Of a stretch of DNA of 64,000 nucleotides, positions 23,515-33,689 are shown piece after piece. Made by a program: the position numbers and the translations under genes. Below the pieces are notes generated by a model, which did no database searches, was not told the origin of the DNA, and worked only from the letters and a program-made list of their open reading frames with translations. Each line of letters begins with the position of its first letter. Within the stretch, counting starts at the first letter, position 1. The stretch comes from Owenia fusiformis (lineage: Eukaryota > Annelida > Polychaeta > Sabellida > Oweniidae), in assembly GCA_903813345.2 (NCBI GenBank), contig CAIIXF020000008.1, positions 23,918,822-23,982,821 of the forward strand. Direction: 5' to 3'.

Positions 23515-23930
23515 CAGATGCGAGTAGAAATAATCTTGATTTACGTCATTAAAAATTCAAAATTCAGTCAAAGTAATATCATATTTGAAATCTACATGTT
23601 AAATTACATCTAGAAATGTGGTTTTAAAAAGTGTTTATCAACTTGTGACTTCTAGCTCGGGGAGATTCCCCATAGACCCCATGCTATAAAATCACAAAAA
23701 ATGAAATATCTTTTCTTTTAGTGGGCAGATAATATTTTGCTTTACTGGACATATTTTCATTAGTATAAGTATCAGGCACATAAGGGTTATATGAAAATTG
23801 AGCCACTAAAATTGATAATATTCAAGTTTAAGGGAACTTTCTTATATACCTGCCATGTTAATTGACCCGAATCAGCCACCTGGTGGTGAAACTGGTAACT
23901 ACCTACACGCATTTGGGTAATTAAGTGCTC
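23515..23930 (+). repeat. Single arm of the 15.4-17.1 kb foldback family (SINE-free)
   Basis: CCAGATGCGAGTAGAAATAA, CCCCATAGACCCCATG, TTTACTGGACATATTTT and AGCCACCTGGTGGTGAAACT follow in the order of the left arm at 15427-16200, without the SINE. It serves as an empty-site reference. Sequence 23931-24051 holds nothing notable. Confidence 0.7.
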
Positions 23931-24191
23931 TATTTTCTATGTCCTGGAAAGTACAAATATAGTGGAATTTGTGTCCAAAATGACCATTGGGATATTGAAA
24001 TTTTGAAGTGATACTCACATAACAGATATTTAAACTTAAAACGAAGTGTCTAGATAACCTTTAATTATAGGCTCTTTAGCCAAAATGCTAAAGAACCTTA
24101 GAATTTAATGCTATACTGAACATAGTATTTTATTTAGCTAGAGAGCCTTGTTTATAGTCAGTTATTATCAGCTTAAATATGCAGGATAATA

Positions 24192-24940
24192 CAGGGTGTT
24201 CAAAAAAAACGCAACCCAAAGAAATCGCTATATCTTGGAAAATACTTGTCCAATTGTGTTCATTTTTTCAGGAAAGAAAGAAGAGACTGTGTATGTATAG
24301 CTCATGTTGTTAGTTAGTTGTAAAACTTGATGCCTTGGACAACTGCTCAAAAGACATTAATATTGGAGAGATACGAAAAACGCAGTCAGAGACGACTGCC
24401 ACAGCAAGAAAACCAAATAACTTTCTAACCATAGTGTTTTGGCTATTCAAATTTGGCACAAATCATCTTCATTCAATGTATGATAAATCTGAAGAGTGAA
24501 ATCAAAATCACTCCAGGGACTTTACAGTTTGGGTTGAAATGCTTTCAAAACTCAGTCAAACATCCTGGTTCAGCCAGACTTAAGGAAGCATTTTGATCAT
24601 GACTGCAAGGTCCCTGCAGTGATTTTAATGAAACTCACCTAATTCACTACATATCATATGAAGATAATTTGTGTCTAATCTGAAGTGCCAAAACACCATG
24701 GTTAAAAGGTTATGAGGGTTAATTGCTCTGGCTGTCACCTCTGACTGCGTTTTTCCTATCTTTCTAATACTAATGTCTTTTAAGATGGTGTTCAAGGCAT
24801 CATGTTTTACAACTAACTAACAGCAGGAGCTATACACACACAGTCTCTTCTTTCTTTTCTGAAAAAATAAACACAATTGGATAAGTATTTTCCAAGATAT
24901 AGCGATTTCTTTGGGTTGCGTTTTTTTTTTGAACACCCTG
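24192..24940. mobile_element. Palindromic MITE, 749 bp, TA target site (mariner-type ends)
   Basis: The ends CAGGGTGTTCAAAAAAAACG and its mirror are flanked by TA (24190-24191, 24941-24942). Inverted similarity continues inward through 'gcaacccaaagaaatcgcta' and 'ccaattgtgtt', then more weakly to the centre, so nearly the whole element can fold into a hairpin. The first ten terminal bases equal those of the mariner-like element at 13293. No coding capacity. Confidence 0.8.
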
Positions 24941-25387
24941 TATGATGATGAGTGCTTATATTGTTTATTACCGATGTTTACGTTTCCTACACAATAAACT
25001 AAGGTCTTGAAAAGGTTCCCAATCTAGAATGTCAAATATTACACATATATAATATATAGTTGCAAAATTTTCTGCAGGTTCATTCACTCTGGCTACTGTG
25101 TTTGGCTGTCTTCGACGGCGCAGGTTCGATCCAATGCTGTAACTAAAGTTATATTTTTTCTGTGAACAACAAACCAGAAGTTCTCTTACATCCGTCTTAA
25201 AATCATTAACCCAATTTTTAAGAATCTTTGGCTTGTTCCAACGCTAAAGTGTTTTAGTGGAATAAATCACTTGCATTGGACTTGCTAGATGCTCAAGCTT
25301 ACAGAATACAAGGAATCCAATTGGAAGGTGGCAAAAATATTATTAAATTTATAAATCTAATCTAACCTAGGATGAAGACCGAGGGAT

Positions 25388-25638
25388 GAAGAAAAGGATC
25401 TTGTTTATTCTAGTAAATGCACACATTTATCCGGAATTCACAAACATCAGAAAACACATTCCCTGATCTATTGATTTCAATGCTGATTTTGTATGCTAGT
25501 ATTTAAAAAAAAATTTCATGTGAAGATTTCTTTCATTATTATTTCTTACATTATAAAAGCCATTACTCTGTATCAGCGTTTTTGTGGCTTGTCTCCATTG
25601 CAGTTTTGAAGAAAAGGATCTTGTTTATTCTAGTAAAT
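25388..25638. repeat. Perfect 31-bp direct repeat, copies 220 bp apart
   Basis: A 31-bp block beginning GAAGAAAAGGATCTTG and ending CTAGTAAAT occurs at 25388-25418 and 25608-25638 with no visible difference. The intervening 189 bp shows no terminal inverted repeats. It could mark a local duplication or a very recent insertion. Nothing else was recognised between 24943 and 25769 apart from an isolated box-B-like GGTTCGATCC near 25124. Confidence 0.7.
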
Positions 25639-25769
25639 AGGACCAGGCTGAGGCAGTCCCAAAGGCACACTTCTAGCTTTATAATGAACAAAAATGTGTT
25701 GCATATTTGACCGATATCTTCTTAAATATGATATGATACGTTGATTGGTGAATTATAAAATAGTGAAGG

Positions 25770-26045
25770 CAGGGGCGTAGCCATCTTTCAATCAGAGGGC
25801 GGGGTGCGATCACCAATGAAATTTTGATTTTCAGGGGGGGGGGGGCTGCGACTGTGACATAATCAACCCCAAAAATTCTTTTCTAAAGATTTGTTTTGAA
25901 TTTTACAAAAATTGATGTAACTTCCATTAAAATTGAGCCAGAAGCTTAAAATAGAAAGTAATTTAGAGCTCTTTTCTTCTATCTAACGGTTCTGTTTTTA
26001 TTGGTTATGGGGGGTGTGCGATCTCACTCATCGGCTACACCTATG
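25770..26045. mobile_element. MITE, 276 bp, 5-bp TSD GAAGG
   Basis: Left end CAGGGGCGTAGCC and right end GGCTACACCTATG are imperfect inverted repeats. Immediately outside, GAAGG is directly repeated (25765-25769 and 26046-26050). A 13-G run lies inside the left end near 25838 and a shorter G run near the right. The superfamily cannot be fixed from these ends. Confidence 0.6.
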
Positions 26046-26053
26046 GAAGGTGA

Positions 26054-26255
26054 AAAGTTAAAGGCACTTTAGCCAAAAATATTATAGAAATTTAAAATTT
26101 AGTCTCTTTAGCGAAGTTGGTTATCAAAATGCTGAAGAGCCTAAAAATCTAAGGCTCTCTAGCCAAAATACTAAAGAACCTTAAAATTTAAGGCTCCCCA
26201 GCAAAGTCAGTTATCAAAATGCTAAAGAGCCTAAAATTGAAGGCTCTCTAGGCAT
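26054..26255. repeat. Minisatellite with AGGCTCT..TAGCCAAAATGCTAAAGA-type unit
   Basis: About five degenerate units of 40-50 bp contain GGCTCTCTAGCC, 'caaaatgctaaagagcct' and 'aaaatttaaggctc'. One or two further units are at 24052-24160, separated by 1.9 kb that contains two MITEs. The motif GGCTCT/AGAGCC makes each unit partly self-complementary. Confidence 0.65.
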
Positions 26256-26592
26256 GGCCAACTTAAAAAAGTCTACTGCGATCAAGGGTAGTTTCGTTTC
26301 GTTCAGTGGATAAGCTGTTCGGATCGGGCACGCATATATCTGATTTACGCTATGAATTTTGCATTCGATCATGGAGGAATTTATCCATCATTTGCAGATA
26401 GGAAGCCTTCGATTCATTAATTGTGCTACTTAAAGTTAAAGGGGATTATTTTTCGACCGTTTGGGAGAGTTTGAGTCTTAAAGCTTAGAATTAGCTCATT
26501 GTGACAACTATTGATGGTTGAGGTTTATTTTTGGAGTTCACTTTAACCATGCCCGGTGATCTTACAAAATGGATGGATGGGGGAGTACATGG

Positions 26593-27841
26593 TGCCCATG
26601 TCAAGCTGCGCGCCTACTTAGGCGCGCAGTTTGTTTCGATCACAAACTGCGTGCCTAACAACATTGCATCATTTAAGTTGGAGTCTGAATTTTGAATCGT
26701 AATTTAAAGACATTTATCCTGCATTGTTTTCTTGTTCAATGCGTTCATTCTGTGGCGAATATACGAATCTTGCAAATACTAGCAAAAAGTATGTGCAAAT
26801 GAATCTAAGTTTTAAAACATAAGCAGATTAATGGCATTTTCGTCACTGATTTAACGGGAGTTTATACGTAAATCGATCTAGCACTTTAAACGTAAATGAC
26901 AAATACTTTAGACTCGTTTTATATTTAATTCCTTACGCATTTATCATGTATAATTCAAAATATTTCGAGATAAAACAGATAATCAGGAGATTAAAAAGAA
27001 ATAAAGCACAAACTGCGCGCCTATTTAAGCCAGAAATTACAAACTGTGCGCATACACTATAAAAACTACATTCTATCATTGGAATTTCTGCAGAGGCACG
27101 TGTAGGTGTTTTTCATATAGCTTTGGAAATTTTGCTTTATCGTCAGATTTTATGAGATTTTCATATTGAAAGTCAAAATGTATAATAGAAGTGACAATTA
27201 AGTTTGGAACGAAAAAACTTTTATTTTCAGATCACCATCTTGGTGGATGGACTCTCATAGTGTTTCAGTTATGGGGTTCTACTATTAGACACGAATGTGC
27301 CTTACATATGGCGCTTACGTTTTCTAATTATACAAAACAAGCTTGGATAGGCAAGCAATTTGGAAATATTAGGCACGCAGTTTGGGAAATACATGTGAAT
27401 ATAGGCACACAGTTTGACAAGAAAAATGTTTAAATCACGTTTATGGCGTATTATCGTTTTGAACACAAACTATCCTGCTTTAATCAGATGGAGTGATCCT
27501 ATATATTCTAGCATACACAGACACGATGGCTGAATAAACGGCAAATGACGATAAAAAGACATAGATATAACTTTACACTGTAAATTTTGAACACAGAAGT
27601 TACTTAAGACCCTTATATTGAGATAACTAGGTTTACATCGGGAACAACATTGAGTACTATGAGTAAAATAAGTTCATCTTCACAGAATGGTACTATCTTT
27701 AGAACGAGACTAACCTTGTACTTTTCGTATTTTGGCTCTTTTTGGGAGTCGTGTCCTCCCCGTCTTCCATTTTGAAATATGCACGCAGTTTGTCAGAGTT
27801 TCAAACTGCGTGCCTAGTAGGCACGCTGCTTGACATGGGCA
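26593..27841. mobile_element. TIR transposon with many internal TGCGCGCCTA-type motifs
   Basis: Left end TGCCCATGTCAAGCTGCG, then CGCCTA, mirrors the right end at 27820-27841 (TAGGCACGC...TTGACATGGGCA). Inside, a short motif AAACTGCGCGCCTA (also TGCGTGCC, TGCGCATA) or its complement occurs about ten times, near both ends and scattered in the middle (for example 26645, 27010, 27045, 27370, 27405, 27805). Subterminal repeats of a terminal motif recall binding sites in CACTA or Mutator elements, but no transposase or clear TSD is seen. Confidence 0.6.
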
Positions 27842-28129
27842 TCGTGGAGTAGGCGATATCTGCAAGAAACTGCAAAAAATTTGGAAGATTTTTTTCAAGA
27901 GAAAATTTACAACTGAATTGCTAAATGAATAGGCGCAGTGCATGGCAATATATGTTAGGTCTTCTAGTATTTTTTTAAACTGATAAGCTTCTAAGATTTG
28001 AGATCTATTAAAAAAGGCGCATCATCACCAACATGCAAAAGTCGATGTTTTTGCAAATCAGGCAACAATGGTCTACACAACATGTGATAAATAGTTATAA
28101 GGGACGTTATTATCACAACACTGATGACA

Positions 28130-28820
28130 TTGCTCACTTTTTAAAGTTAGTTCCCATGCGTTATACAAAAAATAGTCGAAATAAATTAATATTGGATGGG
28201 GGGAGTGGATGAAGGGGGGGGGGAGTTATATGTCTTTACGATGGAACAAATTCACAAGTACTCGTGTATTTGAAAAAACTGAACTCAGTACCCCAGTAAG
28301 AATCTGGATATTAGTACAATAACGTCATTTCTAAGGGCAATATAGTGAAATTAGTGAAATATAATAATTATTGCTCGCCGAAATGACGTTATTATTAGTA
28401 TTATTACCACCGTTAACGACCAGGGCTGAAATAGCAAGAAAATCTTACGCACTGAACGATATCTAATTTCCCGGGGAAGATTTGCCGGTCCAGAATATAT
28501 TCTAGACCGGTCCATATGGACCACCACTATGACGTCACACATTTCTCAGGTCGATATAGTAAAATGAATGCTTTCTAAACTAGCACTAAAACCCCTAGAA
28601 CTGGCCCGGCAAGGTGGTAATAATATAATATAATATATATCTCTGGAGAATGAAAAATGGGAAAATTTGGAGTGATAAGAATAAATTCAAGTAGCATGTC
28701 TTATCTAGTCTTATATACATGTTACTCCCACACCTCAATCCACTCCCCCTCCATCGAATATTAATTTATTTTGGTTATTTTTTGTATAACAGATGCAAAC
28801 TAACTTAAGAAAGTGAGCAA
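28130..28820. mobile_element. MITE with about 85-bp imperfect inverted repeats
   Basis: TTGCTCACTTTTTAAAGTTAG at 28130 is mirrored by the end ...CTTAAGAAAGTGAGCAA at 28820. The arms also share GTTATACAAAAAATA and AAATAAATTAATATT and a G-rich stretch (CATCC/GGATGG). The interior holds a perfect GGACCGGTCTAGAATATATT-type palindrome region near 28485-28520. No protein and no definite TSD. Confidence 0.6.
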
Positions 28821-28871
28821 CGATACACAGATCTTCACAGCTCTGTGTATCCACTATGCTCTGATTGATAT

Positions 28872-30081
28872 GGGGTCAACCCAGTTGTCCGAAACCCAGT
28901 TCTCCGAAACCCAGTTTTCCAAAACCCAGTTGTCCGAAACCCAGTTCTCCGAAAATTAGGGGATCTTATTTGAAAAATACAATTTTTTTAAACGAATCTC
29001 ATTGTCGCAACCTCTGCGAATCACAACATAACATTGGAATAACATTGACATCATTGCAAAATTAGGCTAAATATGCTAAGTCAAGACGTTAATTGTTTAA
29101 TGTTTAGCCTACGAAAGTTCATATACAGCAGGTGATATAGATGTTCAAACAAACAAAGTTAAATTATGTTATTCTCATTGTAAAATGGCGTTTACACAAC
29201 ATACATAGATAGGGGTCTACAATTTTTAAACCAATTTTCTTTATGGCCCATGGGCCTTTTTTGAGAGGGAACAACATTTTTCCAATGGCTGATGAGCGTT
29301 CATAAAAGGAAAAATAGCTTTCCCAAGCCAGTGGGCATTTATTTAGTAAAGTTGACATGTACATCTTTTGAAACCAAAACTTATTCTTCATTTACGTACT
29401 CTGTTCGAGAAATAAAGATTAAATTAAAAGGATGAAGTGAATACATGGCGAAAATGAAACTTCTTGCGAATGGGAGAACATCCATTTTGATGCGAGAACA
29501 GCCTGCCTTCGTTTCCAGTTGAACCCAAGTGATTAAGTTAAGAATGTTTTGTTCTTTTACGATTTGATAAAATACAGAGACTAAGAAATTAAATGCGACG
29601 AAATATTTTGACAACGTAATATGTATACTGTTTTATTCTTAAAGTACTATATGCGTAAACTTATTTTATCTGTTTCAAAATGATTCATTTTATTTTGCCT
29701 ATATAAAAGAGATTGAAGAAGATAAGATAAACTGTTCTGTAATATATATTGTGTTTTGATAACCTTTTTTTAGAATCACAATGTAAAATAAATCCCCCGT
29801 TCCTGCCATTCTGGTAACGCGTGCAATGGATGCAATTCAAAGTGAGAGAGAGAGAGAGATCTATGAACATCAGAATGCGTCCATGCCATTAATTTGGCCA
29901 AATACATGGCATGAAACTGGCCTAAGCTTAGTACGTCTCCCCTTTCTCTGGTAAATTATGACTATATTTTTCGGAGTAATGGGTTTCGGACAAGTGGGTT
30001 TCGGACAAGTGGGTTTCGGACAAGTGGGTTTCGGACAAGTGGGTTTCGGAGAACTGGGTTTCGGACAACTGGGGGGCACCC
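28872..30081. mobile_element. Foldback-like transposon with tandem-repeat arms and 9-bp TSD
   Basis: Each arm is a tandem array of a 15-bp unit, CCCAGTTGTCCGAAA or close variants: about five units on the left (28878-28953) and six on the right in reverse (29970-30073). The ends GGGGTCAACCCAG and the mirrored CTGGGGGGCACCC abut a perfect 9-bp direct repeat GATTGATAT (28863-28871, 30082-30090). Drosophila FB elements likewise have tandem-repeat inverted arms and 9-bp duplications. The 1-kb interior shows no recognisable protein. Proline/lysine-rich frames over the arms are repeat translations. Confidence 0.8.
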
Positions 30082-30152
30082 GATTGATATCCATTTATTA
30101 AAATAATAATTAGTATTTTTGCGATAAATTGTGCAAGATTTATTTGATTTTT

Positions 30153-31116
30153 GGCTCACACAGTGAGCCTATGGGATCGACTAGGCGTCCGTCCGTTGGT
30201 CCGTCCGTCCGTTGGTCCGTCCGTCCGTCAACATTGGCCGCACAAATTAAAACTGCTATTCGGATTGAGTCATATTCACAGTCATTTTATGCATATCCAT
30301 AATGCCTATTTGACCTATCATCGCCATTTCCCAAGTTCGCCCGGTTTCCGAGAAATTGCTGATTTTGACGTCAAAAAGTCAAATTTTCTGTAAATATTAG
30401 ACACTTTGTTGAAGTAGAACTTTCAAATAACTTGTAGTAGTTGCTGTATATGCAACTTATGTCCTCTGAAGATTTCAAAGCTCTTGGAATTACAGTTTTT
30501 GGTGTTTACTCTATAAAATTTGACAAAAAGTAGGACTTAGTCATTTCAGGAAACTTTCTCATGCATAAAGTCAATGGCAGGTTTTGTGATTGACAAGTTT
30601 CCCAAAGTTTGCCTTATACTTGATCAATTCTTGCAATGAATTACATTATAACTAGATTTAACCATTCCCTACATATTGCTCAATATATGTCAGCATCAAA
30701 TTTTTACCGTTTTTGAGATATTTGATGTCAAAAAACAGTAAAAATAATCATCTACACGTTACCAGGAGTTAAAATCTGACATTAGTTTTAGGATTTTACC
30801 TTTACTTGACCTTCAGTGGCCTTTGAAAGGTCAAAAAGTTGATTTTTCAAATTGATTTTTGGATGTAAATTTTTGTCAGCTTAATCACAAAAGACCTTAC
30901 TGAGCTCTAAATAAGTAAAATTTTCAAGGTCAAAGGTCATCAAACTAGGTCACACAACTGTGCTGTCTAAGTTTCTCATAGTTCGAGACTACAAATCCAA
31001 GTCAATATTTTTGTTTGAAAGTCAGGATATACATTCCTCTGAAGGTTCCAAACTGTGAGAGCACAGGACCGTGGGTCCTATTTTTTAAAACTGTTTTCGA
31101 CTTATTTCAAGTGAGC
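30153..31116 (+). mobile_element. Pearl-like element, family 3
   Basis: It starts with a perfect 7-bp stem hairpin, GGCTCACACAGTGAGCC, then a (GTCC)n/GTTG microsatellite (30188-30230), then a body with only loosely repeated units. It ends near AAGTGAGC (31109-31116), complementary to the left stem. The body shares 'ttgaccttcagtggcctttga' and 'aggtcaaaaag' with the family at 46844. A perfect DR1-type nuclear-receptor site AGGTCAAAGGTCA lies at 30927-30939. Confidence 0.6.
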
Positions 31117-31382
31117 TTAAATAATGAGCTAACACAGTAACAGCATCACTGATTGGCTAATCGTTGAGCATTAGGTCAAAATTGAACTGACAATAACATA
31201 CATTAGTGTCAGAAAAGCAAGTGTCTGTGTGCTTGGTACAAGGTGGTGATGTTAAAGTAAAAAATATTAAAAAGACACTGACTTAAGCAAGGCTAGGCTA
31301 TGACTTTGGTAGCTCTGGATATTTTGCTCTTTAAATGCGATATTTATCACTGTGTATCTGTCTGGCTTATTTCAATTTTCAG

Positions 31383-31505
31383 ATCTGGGATGTTGTAGGT
31401 TGTGAACTGATTTACCAGAGCAGTATAATTTCCTCGTCTCCTTTCATCTCAATCTCAATGCATCCACGGCTGGAGCAGTTTGCTTTAGGGTCATCTGATG
31501 GTGTG
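31383..31505 (+). CDS. WDR27: WDR27-like exon 4 of those seen, WD40 blade
   Basis: This 123-bp exon (41 codons, phase 0 at both ends) opens with IWD, completing the previous blade. It continues GCELIYQSSIISSSPFISIS and EQFALGSSDGV, the start of the next blade. The acceptor is TTCAATTTTCAG, the donor GTAGGT at 31506. The human counterpart reads [20 protein letters not shown]...LVTGCADGQ as remembered. A slightly longer form using GTATAG at 31510 is possible but breaks the frame pattern. Later blades are outside the window or unrecognised. Confidence 0.88.
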
Positions 31506-31559
31506 GTAGGTATAGCTTTAAATTGAACAGTTATGTATATATATCTTTTATTGACTCTC

Positions 31560-32522
31560 TGATGTCATTGCAATGACATATTAGTCACTACAAACTACAA
31601 TATACAAAATTAAACTAAGACTAAACTAACTACTTCATAGGAAATATACAAAGTTGTAAAATACAATTACAGCATCACAAAATGTAAAATACAAAAATGA
31701 GATAATTGTAAAATACAGATACAACATGACAGAATTTAAAACATCAGTGTGATGTATCATTGTTACAATATTAATCCAGTTTTTTGAATGAATGATAAAT
31801 GAACTTTGCTAGATGTAAAATAACATAAGAATTTTTATGAGACAAAAGCTTTTTGAAAATAAAGTTAGGACTTCCTACAAAATTAAATTGCGTAAGGGTG
31901 TCAAACAAAAGTTTTCTCTCTGTTGTATTTTTCTTACACACCATGATAAAGTGTTGTTCATCTTCTAAAATACCACACATATTACATAAACGTTCATCCA
32001 AAGGCCTTGGCTTAGGCTTCAAATGACGACCAATTTCTATATGTAATTTGTGTGAACTAAGCCTAAATCTACTTATTGCTTGTCTGTAATTTTTATTTTG
32101 TATATTTAAATAACCCTCTTTTTCAAAGACATTTTTGAATGTTATGTAAGTTCTTAAAACAGGATATTTGAAAATATCTTTCTGCCACTGAGACTTATAA
32201 TTCTGATACAGTTTTTTTGTTATCATCTTGATAAAAATATAATCATCATCGATCTTTTGAGTTTCCCAATATGAGAATAAATCACATTTTTTCAAAATAT
32301 CAATGATTTTGTTTGACCAAGTGCCTTTAAAACCCAGTTGGCTCATTTCACGGTCATGCGTATATGTTTTATGAAGAATGTTTCCAGGTGATAGATGAAT
32401 TAAACGGAGCCAATATTTAATTAACTTAATTTCAAAACGTATTTTTAATGGGTAACGTCCTAATTCTCCATAGACTGCTGGTGTTGCTGTTGATTTTTTA
32501 ACACCTAATAAACTATCAATTT
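31560..32522 (-). mobile_element. 5'-truncated LINE, C-terminal part of ORF2
   Basis: The 191-aa minus frame (32346-31771) extends upstream without a stop to about 32522 (GVKKSTATPAVYGELGRYPL, then IKYWLRLIHL). It carries RFRLSSHKLHIEIGRHLKP and RLCNMCGILEDEQHFIMVC, the zinc-like tail shared with the fragments at 19.9 kb and 63.8 kb. The C-terminus KKLD is followed by an AT-rich 3' UTR to 31560. No internal stop occurs over about 250 codons, so it is younger than the 19.9 kb copy. The RT catalytic core and endonuclease are missing. Confidence 0.8.
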
Positions 32523-33689
32523 AGTCTGGATGTAGAGCTGGGCATCCTTGAGGAATTTTTTTGGCGGCCATTTTGAATTTTCACACGTTTTATGTATTTT
32601 AGCCAGCATATTAGAACAGAAAACTAGCATACACATAAACATATCTTGCTGTTTTTTCTATAATAGAGTTTTAATATGATGTATACCTTGAATATGTTAG
32701 GTTCCAGAAATGTTTCTTGACAAAAATAAAAAAAATTCAAGATGGCCGCCAACCTTACAATTCTCGAAATCGTTGTTCCCTCTTCAAAAGAGGAGACGCG
32801 AAAATCTTTCCTTATAAGGTCAGAATATTTCCCATGATGCAGTTCGCGGAGGAACAAATTTATACTTCCTTGTTTTCCCTCATAGGTTTAACATGGGGAT
32901 TTTCACAACAATTTTTCAAACGATATATTCGTTTATATTCCCGTATGAGAGTACAGAAAAAATTATTAGAAACGATTGATCTCTTATTAATCTTAATATA
33001 ACAGCTATTTTTTTCATTGTATTGATTCATAGCGTGGTGAAAACGACGATTGAAAAGTGAGAAAATATTCCGGAAGAGAAGGTCACGTGATCAGTTGACT
33101 AGTCGCCATATTGGAAAAAACAATTCCATTCGACTTTCAATACTTTCATGCCAATCTTACCACACTACAAACTGCAACATCAATGCAACAACTGAATAAA
33201 AGTGTTCATCTTCAAATTACATTATAGAGTTACGTTGAAAACCCACAAACAACTGAGCAGTAGACCAAAGAAGACGCATCACTATTATCTAGGTCAATCT
33301 GTTCAGTGGTTCGAAAGCAAATCTATAGTACTCGTTTCCGAATTTTGTTGTTCATTGTACAATCTTTTATTGATTAAACTCGGTATACTGACTAAGTGTG
33401 AAAGTATTGACCAATCAAATTTTGTCCTTTTTGAGTGCTTTTTCAGAACATATTTGCGAACGTTCTGATTCAAACAGCGAACCGCGAAAGGGAGAATTCA
33501 TGAAATGTCTCATTCTGTGATAATATCAAATTGATATTAGTGTTTCCTACAAAATTATCAATAAATAATACTAAATACATCTGATTATGATCTCTTTCTC
33601 ACATATAAAATATCTGAAATGAGTAAAAAGTAACCTAAATAATAATAATGATGTTCCACAAGGGTCATTTCTTGGTGCTATATATATCT
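32523..33689. other. Intronic/intergenic DNA, one small repeated segment
   Basis: 32535-32580 (GGGCATCCTTGAGGAATT, GGCCATTTTGAA) matches, in reverse, 51960-52010 (AATTCCTCAAGGATGCCC), so a short repeat is shared. The remainder shows no gene. Frames at 32717-33001 and 33202-33468 have no recognisable features. Confidence 0.45.

Noticed and set aside
25090-25140. tRNA-like fragment with GGTTCGATCC
   Set aside because: Only a box-B-like word; no box A at the right distance and no cloverleaf.
28865-30094. Proline/lysine-rich SCPKPSSPKPT-type frames
   Set aside because: Translations of the 15-bp tandem arms of the foldback element.
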